NCBI GenBank assembly: GCA_022844265.1 | Contig: JALHMA010000019.1 | Location: forward strand, 1-33,276 | Length of the DNA: 33,276 bases | Direction of reading: 5' to 3' | Source of the DNA: Saprospiraceae bacterium | Lineage (GTDB): Bacteria > Bacteroidota > Bacteroidia > Chitinophagales > Saprospiraceae | Part shown: piece by piece, positions 18,372-25,950 of the stretch | Position numbering within the stretch: the first letter of the stretch is position 1 | Layout: every line of letters begins with the position of its first letter | Translations under genes and position numbers: made by a program | The notes under the pieces: model-generated | What the model was told of the DNA's origin: nothing | Databases searched by the model: none | The model's input: the letters and a program-made list of their open reading frames with translations, nothing else

Positions 18372-18398
18372 GTTTTTTTAACGATCAAATTAGCAGCC

Positions 18399-19484
18399 AT
18401 GTGGTGGAAAACAGCCTCCGTCGTACTTATTGTATATACACTTCTTGCCGGCACGCTGCTGCCGCTCAAGCCGGGCATTACCTACATCAGCCCGCAAACA
18501 GCGCGTTCGGGTCAAACCGTGACCTTGCAACTACACGGATACAACAGTTTTTACACGAAAAGCCCCGCCAATGAAATACGGGTGTGGTTGCAATACGACT
18601 CCGTACACGCGCTCACAGGCCAAAATATCCGGGTGCTGAGCGATACCACGCTCGAAGTCAGTTTTCAAATTCCAACCCAACTGCCCCGTCCTACCCCTTC
18701 CGTGATGCTCAATGCCATTATTGACCATCCTTCGGACGGCGTGTCGCTGCTGCCGAGTGCCGTGGAAGTGGTGAAGGACACGATAGCCTCGCCTGCTACA
18801 TGGACGCAGAGCGAAATCAGTCAATTGCATGTCAAGAAGGATTTTTCGTTCCCTTACCGGAATGTCATTTACGAAAGTATCCGAAATACATACTTTCACG
18901 TGCCGATGTGGTTTGTACTGATGTTTCTTTTTGTTGCGTCGGCCTGGAACAGCATTCAATTCCTGCGATATTCCAACCCGGCCCAGGCAGCTGCGCTGGA
19001 CGCCAAAAAAGGCCAGTCGCTGCTCGATTTTGACCGCAAAGCAGCTGCTTATGCGGAAACCGGTTTGCTGTTTGGCATACTGGGATTGATTACCGGCATG
19101 CTTTGGGCACATTATGCCTGGGGAGCCGCCTGGAGCAACGACATCAAACAACTGATGACCGCCGTGGCGCTGCTTATTTATCTGGCCTATTTTATCCTGC
19201 GCCGCTCCTTCGACGAGCCGGAAAAGGGCGCCCGCCTGGCTGCCGTGTATAATATTTTCGCTTTTTCTTCGCTGATACCGCTCCTGTATATCGTGCCGCG
19301 TATGTTTGCCAGCCTTCACCCCGGCGCTACCGGCAATCCGGCATTCGGCAGCGAAGACCTGGACAATACCATGCGTATGGTGTTTTATCCGGCTATAATC
19401 GGCTGGAGTTTATTCGGTTTCTGGCTGGCGCAATTGAGGTTTCGCTACCAGCGCCTGCTCGATACCGCTACGGGGATTGATTGA
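18399..19484 (+). CDS. ccmC: CcmC/CcsA-family cytochrome c biogenesis protein with an extra N-terminal periplasmic domain
   Basis: NTYFHVPMWFVLMFLFVAS, GLITGMLWAHYAWGAAWSNDIKQLMTAVALLIYLAYF, SLHPG; plus a ~130-aa insert after TM1 (ITYISPQTARSGQTVTLQLHGYN..). Confidence 0.88.
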   Translation: MWWKTASVVLIVYTLLAGTLLPLKPGITYISPQTARSGQTVTLQLHGYNSFYTKSPANEIRVWLQYDSVHALTGQNIRVLSDTTLEVSFQIPTQLPRPTPSVMLNAIIDHPSDGVSLLPSAVEVVKDTIASPATWTQSEISQLHVKKDFSFPYRNVIYESIRNTYFHVPMWFVLMFLFVASAWNSIQFLRYSNPAQAAALDAKKGQSLLDFDRKAAAYAETGLLFGILGLITGMLWAHYAWGAAWSNDIKQLMTAVALLIYLAYFILRRSFDEPEKGARLAAVYNIFAFSSLIPLLYIVPRMFASLHPGATGNPAFGSEDLDNTMRMVFYPAIIGWSLFGFWLAQLRFRYQRLLDTATGID

Positions 19485-19525
19485 GAGATTCCGCTTTTCT
19501 TTTACCGAACAAAGCATTTTATAAC

Positions 19526-19765
19526 ATGAAATTTTTTAAAACCCGCATTTTTTTTACAATTATTCTGTTTCTGGCAATATCTTTGCCGTCCGTTTGGGCG
19601 CAGGGCAATCGCGACTATATGCGGGAAACAGGTAAAATAAACGTCGTTATCGGCGTTATTGTGCTCATTTTTCTCGGCATCGTCGTCTATGTGCTCCGCT
19701 TAGATCGGAAGCTAACCAAATTAGAGCACCAACTCAAAGACGACAAAAATGGGTGGACACATTAG
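19526..19765 (+). CDS. CcmD family protein
   Basis: Short single-TM protein: MKFFKTRIFFTIILFLAISLPSVWAQGNRDYMRETGKINVVIGVIVLIFLGIVVYVLRLDRKLTKLEHQ; directly after ccmC. Confidence 0.8.
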   Translation: MKFFKTRIFFTIILFLAISLPSVWAQGNRDYMRETGKINVVIGVIVLIFLGIVVYVLRLDRKLTKLEHQLKDDKNGWTH

Positions 19766-21164
19766 TTTTTTTAACAGCGTAGAAAACTACGTGGATAAGG
19801 CCGCAGCGTTTACAGACATACCGCGGGGGCTTATCGAACAAATCAAAGCGTGTAATCTTGTCCTGCAAATCCGGTTCCCGGTTCGTGTAGGCAATGATTA
19901 CGAGGTAATTGAAGCCTATCGCGTACAGCATAGCCACCACCGGTTGCCGACGAAAGGCGGTATCCGCTATGCCGAATCGGTAGACCAGGACGAAGTGATG
20001 GCATTGGCCGCGCTGATGTCTTACAAATGCGCTTTGGTGGATGTGCCTTTTGGCGGCGCCAAAGGTGGTATCAAAATTAATCCGGCCAAGTACACAACGG
20101 AACAGTTGCAAGGCATCACCCGCCGCTATACCGCCGAATTGGTCAAGAAAAACTTTATCGGCCCTGGTATCGATGTGCCTGCGCCCGATTATGGCACAGG
20201 CCCGCGTGAAATGGCCTGGATCCTGGACACTTACCAGGCATTGCGCCATGGCGAAATCGACTCCATTGCCTGTGTCACCGGCAAACCGGTCACACAAAAT
20301 GGTATCCGCGGCCGGGCGGAGGCGACCGGCAGGGGCGTATTCTACGGATTGCGCGAGTGCATTTCCCACGAGGAGGATATGAAAAAAATCGGCCTGACCA
20401 AAGGGATTGCCGGTAAAACAATGGTGGTGCAGGGTTTGGGTAATGTAGGTAGCAACACGGCACTCATCAGCCAAACGGAAGGTGACGTCAAAATCATCGG
20501 CATTGCAGAAAGGGAAGGTTCTATATACAACCCGAATGGAATTGATGTGGAAAAACTGCTCGCTTTCCGAAAAGAAACCGGCTCCATTATGGGTTTTCCG
20601 GGCTCTACTGCTTTGGAAAACAACCTGGCGGCCCTGGAACTCGAATGTGATATCCTGGTACCTGCTGCCCTGGAAAATCAGATTACGGTGGCCAATGCGC
20701 ACCGGATCAAGGCAAAGATTATTGCAGAGGCCGCCAATGGCCCCGTAACGGCAGACGCAGATCCAATTCTCCTGCAGAAAGGAATCATTATCCTGCCCGA
20801 CTTCTACATCAATGCAGGCGGTGTAACGGTTTCGTACTTCGAGTGGCTGAAAAACCTGTCGCACCACCGTTTCGGTCGCCTGGAAAACCGCTTCCACCAC
20901 AACCAGTTTGATGGTATTATCAGCAAAGTGGAAGAACTCACCGGCAAATCGATCAATGTCCGGGAGCGCGACTTCCTGACGCGCGGTGGTACGGAAATTG
21001 AATTGGTCAACTCCGGCCTGGAAGACACCATGATTACCGCTTATCAACAGATACGGGAAACAATGAAACAGCACCCGGATATTCCAGATATACGTACTGC
21101 TGCATTTGTCTGTTCGCTCAAAAAGATTGCCAGCGATTATATCTCGATGGGCATCTTCCCATAA
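19749..21164 (+). CDS. Glu/Leu/Phe/Val dehydrogenase (glutamate dehydrogenase)
   Basis: HHRLPTKGGIRYAESVDQDEVMALAALMSYKCALVDVPFGGAKGGIKINP, PAPDYGTGPREMAWILDTY, VVQGLGNVGSNTA. Confidence 0.96.
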   Translation: MGGHISFFNSVENYVDKAAAFTDIPRGLIEQIKACNLVLQIRFPVRVGNDYEVIEAYRVQHSHHRLPTKGGIRYAESVDQDEVMALAALMSYKCALVDVPFGGAKGGIKINPAKYTTEQLQGITRRYTAELVKKNFIGPGIDVPAPDYGTGPREMAWILDTYQALRHGEIDSIACVTGKPVTQNGIRGRAEATGRGVFYGLRECISHEEDMKKIGLTKGIAGKTMVVQGLGNVGSNTALISQTEGDVKIIGIAEREGSIYNPNGIDVEKLLAFRKETGSIMGFPGSTALENNLAALELECDILVPAALENQITVANAHRIKAKIIAEAANGPVTADADPILLQKGIIILPDFYINAGGVTVSYFEWLKNLSHHRFGRLENRFHHNQFDGIISKVEELTGKSINVRERDFLTRGGTEIELVNSGLEDTMITAYQQIRETMKQHPDIPDIRTAAFVCSLKKIASDYISMGIFP

Positions 21165-21191
21165 TCGGGCGCTGCGCACATCATTCGCCAA

Positions 21192-21260
21192 AAGGTCGAA
21201 TCAGCAGGTTTTGTTTGGCACTTTTTCGCCCAACGCCTGCCGATTCGGCCTTTTTGTGTT
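21192..21260 (+). terminator. Intrinsic terminator of the glutamate dehydrogenase gene
   Basis: GGTCGAATCAGCAGG ... CCTGCCGATTCGGCC then TTTTTGTGTTTTT. Confidence 0.75.
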
Positions 21261-21399
21261 TTTGTCATTTATATTACATTTATCAACAAATATTTTTTGG
21301 TGATTTTGCAAAATGATGGCTTGGCGGGTGTTTTTTTATACACGAAACTGTCAAAAGTAGTTCATTAACAAAATTTACAAAGGTTTATTGGGCTACGGG

Positions 21400-21430
21400 T
21401 TGCATATTATTTTTTACTGACCTACCTTTG
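21400..21430 (+). promoter_or_regulatory. Bacteroidota-type promoter (TTG-N20-TACCTTTG) for the Lrp/AsnC gene
   Basis: TTG 21400-21402; TACCTTTG 21423-21430; ATG at 21479. Confidence 0.6.
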
Positions 21431-21478
21431 ACCAACTTTTCCAAACCGAAATAAAATTTCATCAACTTAAGAAGTCCC

Positions 21479-21958
21479 ATGTCAGAGAAATTAGATAAAA
21501 TAGATTTGAAAATCCTCAAAATTTTGCAGGAAAACAGCAAAATTACCAACCTGGATTTGTCTAAAAAAATCGGCCTGTCGCCCGCACCAACCCTGGAGCG
21601 CGTTAAGAAACTAGAACAAAGCGATATTATTCAAAGCTACCACGCCCAGGTCAACCCACACCAAATGGGCCTGAATGTGAAAACATTTGTGCTGGTTTCT
21701 CTCGCATGGAAAAAAGAAAATGCACTCAATAATTTCCTGGAAAAGATTTCTCAAATTGATGAAGTAACTGAATGCTACATCATTACCGGTGAAGCGGACT
21801 TCCTGATGAAAATTGTTTGCCGCGATATTCCTACCTACGAACAGTTGTTGTTCAAAACGATCAGCCAAATCGAAGAAATTGAGCGCCTGAAAACATTGAT
21901 GACCCTTTCTACTGTGAAGGACTCTAAGGTGCTTCCTTATAACTATGATGAGAAGTGA
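21479..21958 (+). CDS. Lrp/AsnC family transcriptional regulator
   Basis: LDKIDLKILKILQENSKITNLDLSKKIGLSPAPTLERVKKLE..; C-terminal RAM/AsnC ligand domain ..TECYIITGEADFLMKIVCRD. Confidence 0.97.
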   Translation: MSEKLDKIDLKILKILQENSKITNLDLSKKIGLSPAPTLERVKKLEQSDIIQSYHAQVNPHQMGLNVKTFVLVSLAWKKENALNNFLEKISQIDEVTECYIITGEADFLMKIVCRDIPTYEQLLFKTISQIEEIERLKTLMTLSTVKDSKVLPYNYDEK

Positions 21959-22006
21959 GAGATGTGAGAGAGTGAGAGATGTGAGAGATGTGAGAGAGTG
22001 AGAGAC
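21951..22006 (+). repeat. AGTGAGAG/ATGTGAGAG array overlapping the lrp stop codon
   Basis: GAGAAGTGAGAGATGTGAGAGAGTGAGAGATGTGAGAGATGTGAGAGAGTGAGAGACG; stop TGA (21956-21958) is inside the array. Confidence 0.88.
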
Positions 22007-22077
22007 GTAGAGTACACCGCTTCGAGTTAATCGTTTTCATATTAAGTGCTAGATCATTATTGCTTCCCGCACTTTTT

Positions 22078-22124
22078 CCAATAAAAAAGGAGAACGCTGA
22101 AAATGCGTTCTCCTTTTTTATTGG
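22078..22124. terminator. Bidirectional intrinsic terminator, perfect 20-bp stem
   Basis: CCAATAAAAAAGGAGAACGC-tgaaaat-GCGTTCTCCTTTTTTATTGG. Confidence 0.88.
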
Positions 22125-22149
22125 ATGTGATTTAAAATGGTCTTTATGA

Positions 22150-22177
22150 CCTCACCCCCCGCCCCCCTCTCCAATGG
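22150..22177. repeat. C-rich dispersed repeat copy 1 (CCTCACCCCCCGCCCCCCTCTCCAATGG)
   Basis: 27/28 match to the copy at 33132. Confidence 0.85.
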
Positions 22178-22281
22178 CATTCTTATCAGGGAATGCTAAG
22201 AGTACTCGCTGGGGTTGTGTCAAAAGCCTCGCCAGTGAAAATTCGACCAAAGAGTGCCGAATAATGTTTGGCGCTGGCACT

Positions 22282-22314
22282 AAAGTTGTCAACTTTTAAA
22301 AAGTTGACAACTTT
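22282..22314. promoter_or_regulatory. Perfect 16-1-16 palindrome, possible operator or hairpin
   Basis: AAAGTTGTCAACTTTT-A-AAAAGTTGACAACTTT. Confidence 0.65.
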
Positions 22315-22395
22315 TTACATTACTTTTGGCAACAATAATTTGGTGCGAAAAAACGAATTCCTTCTACAAAGACTTTCGACAAAACCCGGTCGGGG

Positions 22396-22417
22396 CTCTC
22401 TCACCCTCTCACCTCTA
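22396..22417 (-). repeat. TAGAGGTGAGAGGGTGAGAGAG array, distal half beyond the gldN terminator
   Basis: Minus strand TTATTAGAGGTGAGAGGGTGAGAGAG. Confidence 0.8.
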
Positions 22418-22422
22418 ATAAA

Positions 22423-22457
22423 AAAGGCGTAGCGTACATGGTGTACGCTACGCCTTT
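22423..22457 (-). terminator. Intrinsic terminator downstream of gldN
   Basis: AAAGGCGTAGCGTACA-cca-TGTACGCTACGCCTTT then TTTATT on the minus strand; perfect 16-bp stem. Confidence 0.88.
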
Positions 22458-22488
22458 CTCACTTCTCACCTCTCACTTCTCACCTCTA
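22458..22488 (-). repeat. Heptameric AGGTGAG/AAGTGAG array directly after the gldN stop
   Basis: Minus strand TAG(stop)AGGTGAGAAGTGAGAGGTGAGAAGTGAG. Confidence 0.9.
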
Positions 22489-23376
22489 GTACTGCCAGAG
22501 GTCGTGCTCGAAGTTAAAAATATCGTTTTTGATTCTTTCAGACTCCATCAGCATATCCACACCCTGTACATAATCGTCGATTTTACGGTCGTGTACGTTT
22601 GATTCCTTGTAGATATAGCTGGCGAAATAGCGCATTTCAAACATATCTTCCCAGGAGATTGTGGCATTGGTATTGCCACCCAGGGTAAATACGCGGTGAC
22701 GGGCGAACATTTCGCGGGCCTGTGGGTAGTACACCCAGAACATGGGTTTTTCAAAACGGAAGTTGCCTTCATTGTCCGTTACGTCAATCATCGGTGCAAT
22801 ACCGAGGATGCGCACCTGCAATTGAGAAACTTCTTTGTCGAAGAACCAGATTTCCTTGATACGGAAGCGTTTTACATTTTCCCAGTTGACGTCGTTGCGA
22901 ACGATAGCCACCTTCTCTTCGTAGGTTTCCGGGTCGAACGTAACAACAGTATCCGTTTTGGACAGTTGCGACAATACGTCGTCGGTACTCATACGTTTTT
23001 TAAATTTTGCACCGTCTTCATCGGTGGTATACACCGGCAAATCGCCTTTAGAGGCTGCATCGGACAAAATTTTGAAGAAAGGCTCTTCCGGGTACGCAAA
23101 TGGAAGATTCATTTTTTCGCGTACGTCGATCACACGCCAAACGCGTTTTTCCCAGAAGATATCGCTTTCGCGCACCGGCTGGTAGGAAAGCACTTTGCGC
23201 TCCAGCATGATTTCTTTTTTCACCACGTCATCCAGCGGCATTTCACCCGGCTCTTCTATTGTGATTTCTTCAGAAGGTTCGGTAGTCTCAATTTCTTCGG
23301 GGTCTTGGGCCAGCAGTGTTGTTCCGGACAGGAACATCAACAGGCATAAGCAAGTCCATTTCATAAAAGTTTGCAT
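22486..23376 (-). CDS. gldN: Gliding motility / T9SS protein GldN (PorN)
   Basis: VLSYQPVRESDIFWEKRVWRVIDVREKMNLPFAYPEEPFFKILSDAASKGDLPVYT..; C-term FNFEHDLWQY; next to gldM. Confidence 0.95.
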   Translation of the reverse strand: MQTFMKWTCLCLLMFLSGTTLLAQDPEEIETTEPSEEITIEEPGEMPLDDVVKKEIMLERKVLSYQPVRESDIFWEKRVWRVIDVREKMNLPFAYPEEPFFKILSDAASKGDLPVYTTDEDGAKFKKRMSTDDVLSQLSKTDTVVTFDPETYEEKVAIVRNDVNWENVKRFRIKEIWFFDKEVSQLQVRILGIAPMIDVTDNEGNFRFEKPMFWVYYPQAREMFARHRVFTLGGNTNATISWEDMFEMRYFASYIYKESNVHDRKIDDYVQGVDMLMESERIKNDIFNFEHDLWQY

Positions 23377-23430
23377 GACTCGCAATTGGATTGTTGAGTG
23401 ATGAAAAATGTGTTTAGTAAGGAAGAAGAA

Positions 23431-23464
23431 GTCTTCAACCGGCTAAGAAACGCCGGTTGAAGAC
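23431..23464. other. Perfect 13-bp hairpin in the gldM-gldN intergenic gap
   Basis: GTCTTCAACCGGC-taagaaac-GCCGGTTGAAGAC. Confidence 0.8.
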
Positions 23465-23477
23465 TAATATTTTTCTC

Positions 23478-24995
23478 TTAACGAATCTTAATAGCGATAG
23501 AGCCGATATTACGGGCTGCAATGTCGCCGGGGCACTTACATTTAATATCGTCGAAGAAGTAAGCATCGCCTGGTTTGGCTTTGTTTACCATGTCCGCCGC
23601 TTGTCCGCCCCAGCGGGCGCCGCTGTTGCTGACAACAATCGGGTCCTGACGTTTCGGGTAGTAAGTGAATTCAAAACCCACCATATCGCATTTTGCATCG
23701 AAGTCGAAGTTCTCGAGCACGGCAGAAATACCGCCTTGCGCTTTGAACTCGCCGTTGCCCAACTGGCCGCCTTTGTACTTACCAAGGCGTGGAGCGGGGT
23801 CAGGGATACGTTTTACACGATAGTTGAAGGTTTGGGATGCACCGCCGCCGGAAACCGTCAGTTTGGCTTCGCCGGGTGTGGTAGCACGAACGTTGAATTT
23901 ACCACCGCCCGAAGGGCTAACAGTAACGCCGCTGGCAGAAACGCGCACTTCATTGGAAGAAACACCGGCAGCGGAAACGCTGATCGGGTTGTCTACACCA
24001 ATATAGAACACGTTCATTTTGTCGAGCGATACGGCTACGGAACGTTGACCAACTTCGTATTTGAAATCTTTAGAGAAATTCTCTGTTTGGCCGGTCAGCG
24101 GGTTTTTTACGTTGATACTTACTTTGTAAGAGCGTTCGCCCACGCCGCTGGTGGACGTTTCGTAACGTGCAATACCATCTTTCAATGGAAGATTGCTGCC
24201 ACCAACATTAATGCTGATATTGTCAGCAGAAGAGCTGTACGCGCTTAGGAATACATCAGCAACATATCGGTCACCCGAGATGACATAACTCTTCTCGGCA
24301 GAAACAGCCGGAGTAAATTTGTCGAATTTGATGTCTTCTCCGCCTACTTTTTTGGCGCAGAAGTTCAAGATTGCTGTTGCGGAGTTTTTAGCATCCGACT
24401 GCATTTTACCCAGAATCGGGAAAACGGCAGCCACAGGCATTTGTTTGAACTTAAACTCAGGCCAGTTTTTAGACTTTGAATTGGCGGGCAACTCTTCCAC
24501 CATCAGGGGAAGCGCCGTTTCCACACTTTTATCGTTATCGGCGAGTGCAAGCAATTTCTGGCGGGTCTCGTTGATTTTGTCTTCGATCTCCTTACCCTTG
24601 TTCTCATTGATAAAATAACGGGTGGTCACATCTTTATTGCGAATATCCATCGGAATGTCGGGGTCATTCTTGGAAGGACCTTTTCCGAGATCGAATACCT
24701 CTTTGCGGATGGTTTCAATATAAGCAGTAAATTCGTTGGCTACGACTTGAGCCTCTTGAGCGTTTTTACGATACTTCTCGTTGCTTTCGTTGCGGTATGC
24801 ATCTGCCTGCTTGTCTATGCTTGCCATCAGTTGAGCGTTGTTGTTTTCAACGATCGTACGGCTGGATTTCAGGCCCTTATCGAGCGAGAAGAAAGCATTC
24901 ATTACCTCGGCAGATACGTTGAGTGCCAGCAGCGCGGTCAACACCAGATACATCAGGTTGATCATTAATTGCCGCGGCTCCTTTGGTATTGACAT
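23478..24995 (-). CDS. gldM: Gliding motility / T9SS protein GldM (PorM)
   Basis: MSIPKEPRQLMINLMYLVLTALLALNVSAEVMNAFFSLDKGLKSS; 505 aa; adjacent to gldL and gldN. Confidence 0.97.
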   Translation of the reverse strand: MSIPKEPRQLMINLMYLVLTALLALNVSAEVMNAFFSLDKGLKSSRTIVENNNAQLMASIDKQADAYRNESNEKYRKNAQEAQVVANEFTAYIETIRKEVFDLGKGPSKNDPDIPMDIRNKDVTTRYFINENKGKEIEDKINETRQKLLALADNDKSVETALPLMVEELPANSKSKNWPEFKFKQMPVAAVFPILGKMQSDAKNSATAILNFCAKKVGGEDIKFDKFTPAVSAEKSYVISGDRYVADVFLSAYSSSADNISINVGGSNLPLKDGIARYETSTSGVGERSYKVSINVKNPLTGQTENFSKDFKYEVGQRSVAVSLDKMNVFYIGVDNPISVSAAGVSSNEVRVSASGVTVSPSGGGKFNVRATTPGEAKLTVSGGGASQTFNYRVKRIPDPAPRLGKYKGGQLGNGEFKAQGGISAVLENFDFDAKCDMVGFEFTYYPKRQDPIVVSNSGARWGGQAADMVNKAKPGDAYFFDDIKCKCPGDIAARNIGSIAIKIR

Positions 24996-25050
24996 AAGTC
25001 TTTACTTTTTGATTGTGAAATAGGAAATGGACATCAAAAATGCGCGAAAA

Positions 25051-25641
25051 TTATTGACGACCGATGTTGGCCATAGCAGCCAGCATATTGCCGTAAACAG
25101 TATTCAAAGAACCGAGATTCTTATTCAGAGCACCCAGTTGATCTTTGTATGATTTTACATCTTCGGCAGACTTAGCCATGTCGGACATAGCCTCGTTCAT
25201 CTTGGTGTAGAAGTTGCTCATGCTTTTGATTTGCTCCTGTGTACCGGAGAAATCAACTTCCTGCAACGATTTCAGTGCGCTCATGCTTTTCGACATAGAC
25301 TGCAATTCGGTCAGCATACCGCCCAACTGGCGTTCTACCACGTCGCCGTGCAATGGAACAATATCAGGATTGTTAGCAGCACCGGCAGTTAATGGTTGCA
25401 GGCGTGCATCGTAGTCGTCGAGACCCGGGTACAGTTTGTGCCAGTAGTAATCCGGTTCTGGTCCGAGGATACCCAGCATCAAGAAGATGATGGCTTCCAT
25501 GGTAAGACCGAAGATGAGGAGTTCAGAGGCATACTCCCAGCTTTCGAGTTTGAAAAGCGCGCCAATCAGAACGATAGCGGCGCCTACGCCGATGAGCAGA
25601 TTTTTGAAATACTTGAATGACTTTGATTTGACGAAACTCAT
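25051..25641 (-). CDS. gldL: Gliding motility / T9SS protein GldL (PorL)
   Basis: FKYFKNLLIGVGAAIVLIGALFKLESWEYASELLIFGLTMEAIIFLMLGILGPEPDYYWHKLYPGLDDY. Confidence 0.96.
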   Translation of the reverse strand: MSFVKSKSFKYFKNLLIGVGAAIVLIGALFKLESWEYASELLIFGLTMEAIIFLMLGILGPEPDYYWHKLYPGLDDYDARLQPLTAGAANNPDIVPLHGDVVERQLGGMLTELQSMSKSMSALKSLQEVDFSGTQEQIKSMSNFYTKMNEAMSDMAKSAEDVKSYKDQLGALNKNLGSLNTVYGNMLAAMANIGRQ

Positions 25642-25708
25642 TGTTTTTAAAACTTTTTAGCAGATGACAAAAAGGTTCAGAATTGTTAAGGCTTTGGCGA
25701 AAACGCCG

Positions 25709-25716
25709 CAAAAGTA
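25709..25716 (-). promoter_or_regulatory. Candidate internal -7 element TACTTTTG upstream of gldL
   Basis: Exact TAnnTTTG on the minus strand, about 68 nt upstream of gldL ATG. Confidence 0.45.
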
Positions 25717-25860
25717 GCAATCAATCATTAACTTATCCGAAGAAAATTTTGCTTGAAAAAATATATACCTCCACAATTGTCTGCTGTTGGCAGATTTTAG
25801 GAGTTGTATGTCAGGCGAACGCCATTTACCAAACTTTTATGAGGAGGGAGAATGGCATTT

Positions 25861-25948
25861 TTCGTGTTTGGTGTTTCGTGTTTGGTGTTTCGGTTGCGTA
25901 TGAACAGTCGCTTATCCGAAACACCAAACACGAAAAACGAAAAACGCA
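25861..25948. repeat. Inverted repeat of TCGTGTT/TGGTGTT heptamers adjacent to the gldK stop
   Basis: TTCGTGTTTGGTGTTTCGG (25875-25893) versus CCGAAACACCAAACACGAA (25916-25934), perfect 19 bp; an extra repeat unit lies on each side. Confidence 0.9.
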
Positions 25949-25950
25949 AA

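Noticed and set aside
19734-21191. 485-aa minus-strand ORF opposite glutamate dehydrogenase
   Set aside because: The dehydrogenase motifs are unambiguous; the antisense frame is open by codon usage only.
23457-24248. 263-aa plus-strand ORF opposite gldM
   Set aside because: GldM is unambiguous; antisense shadow.
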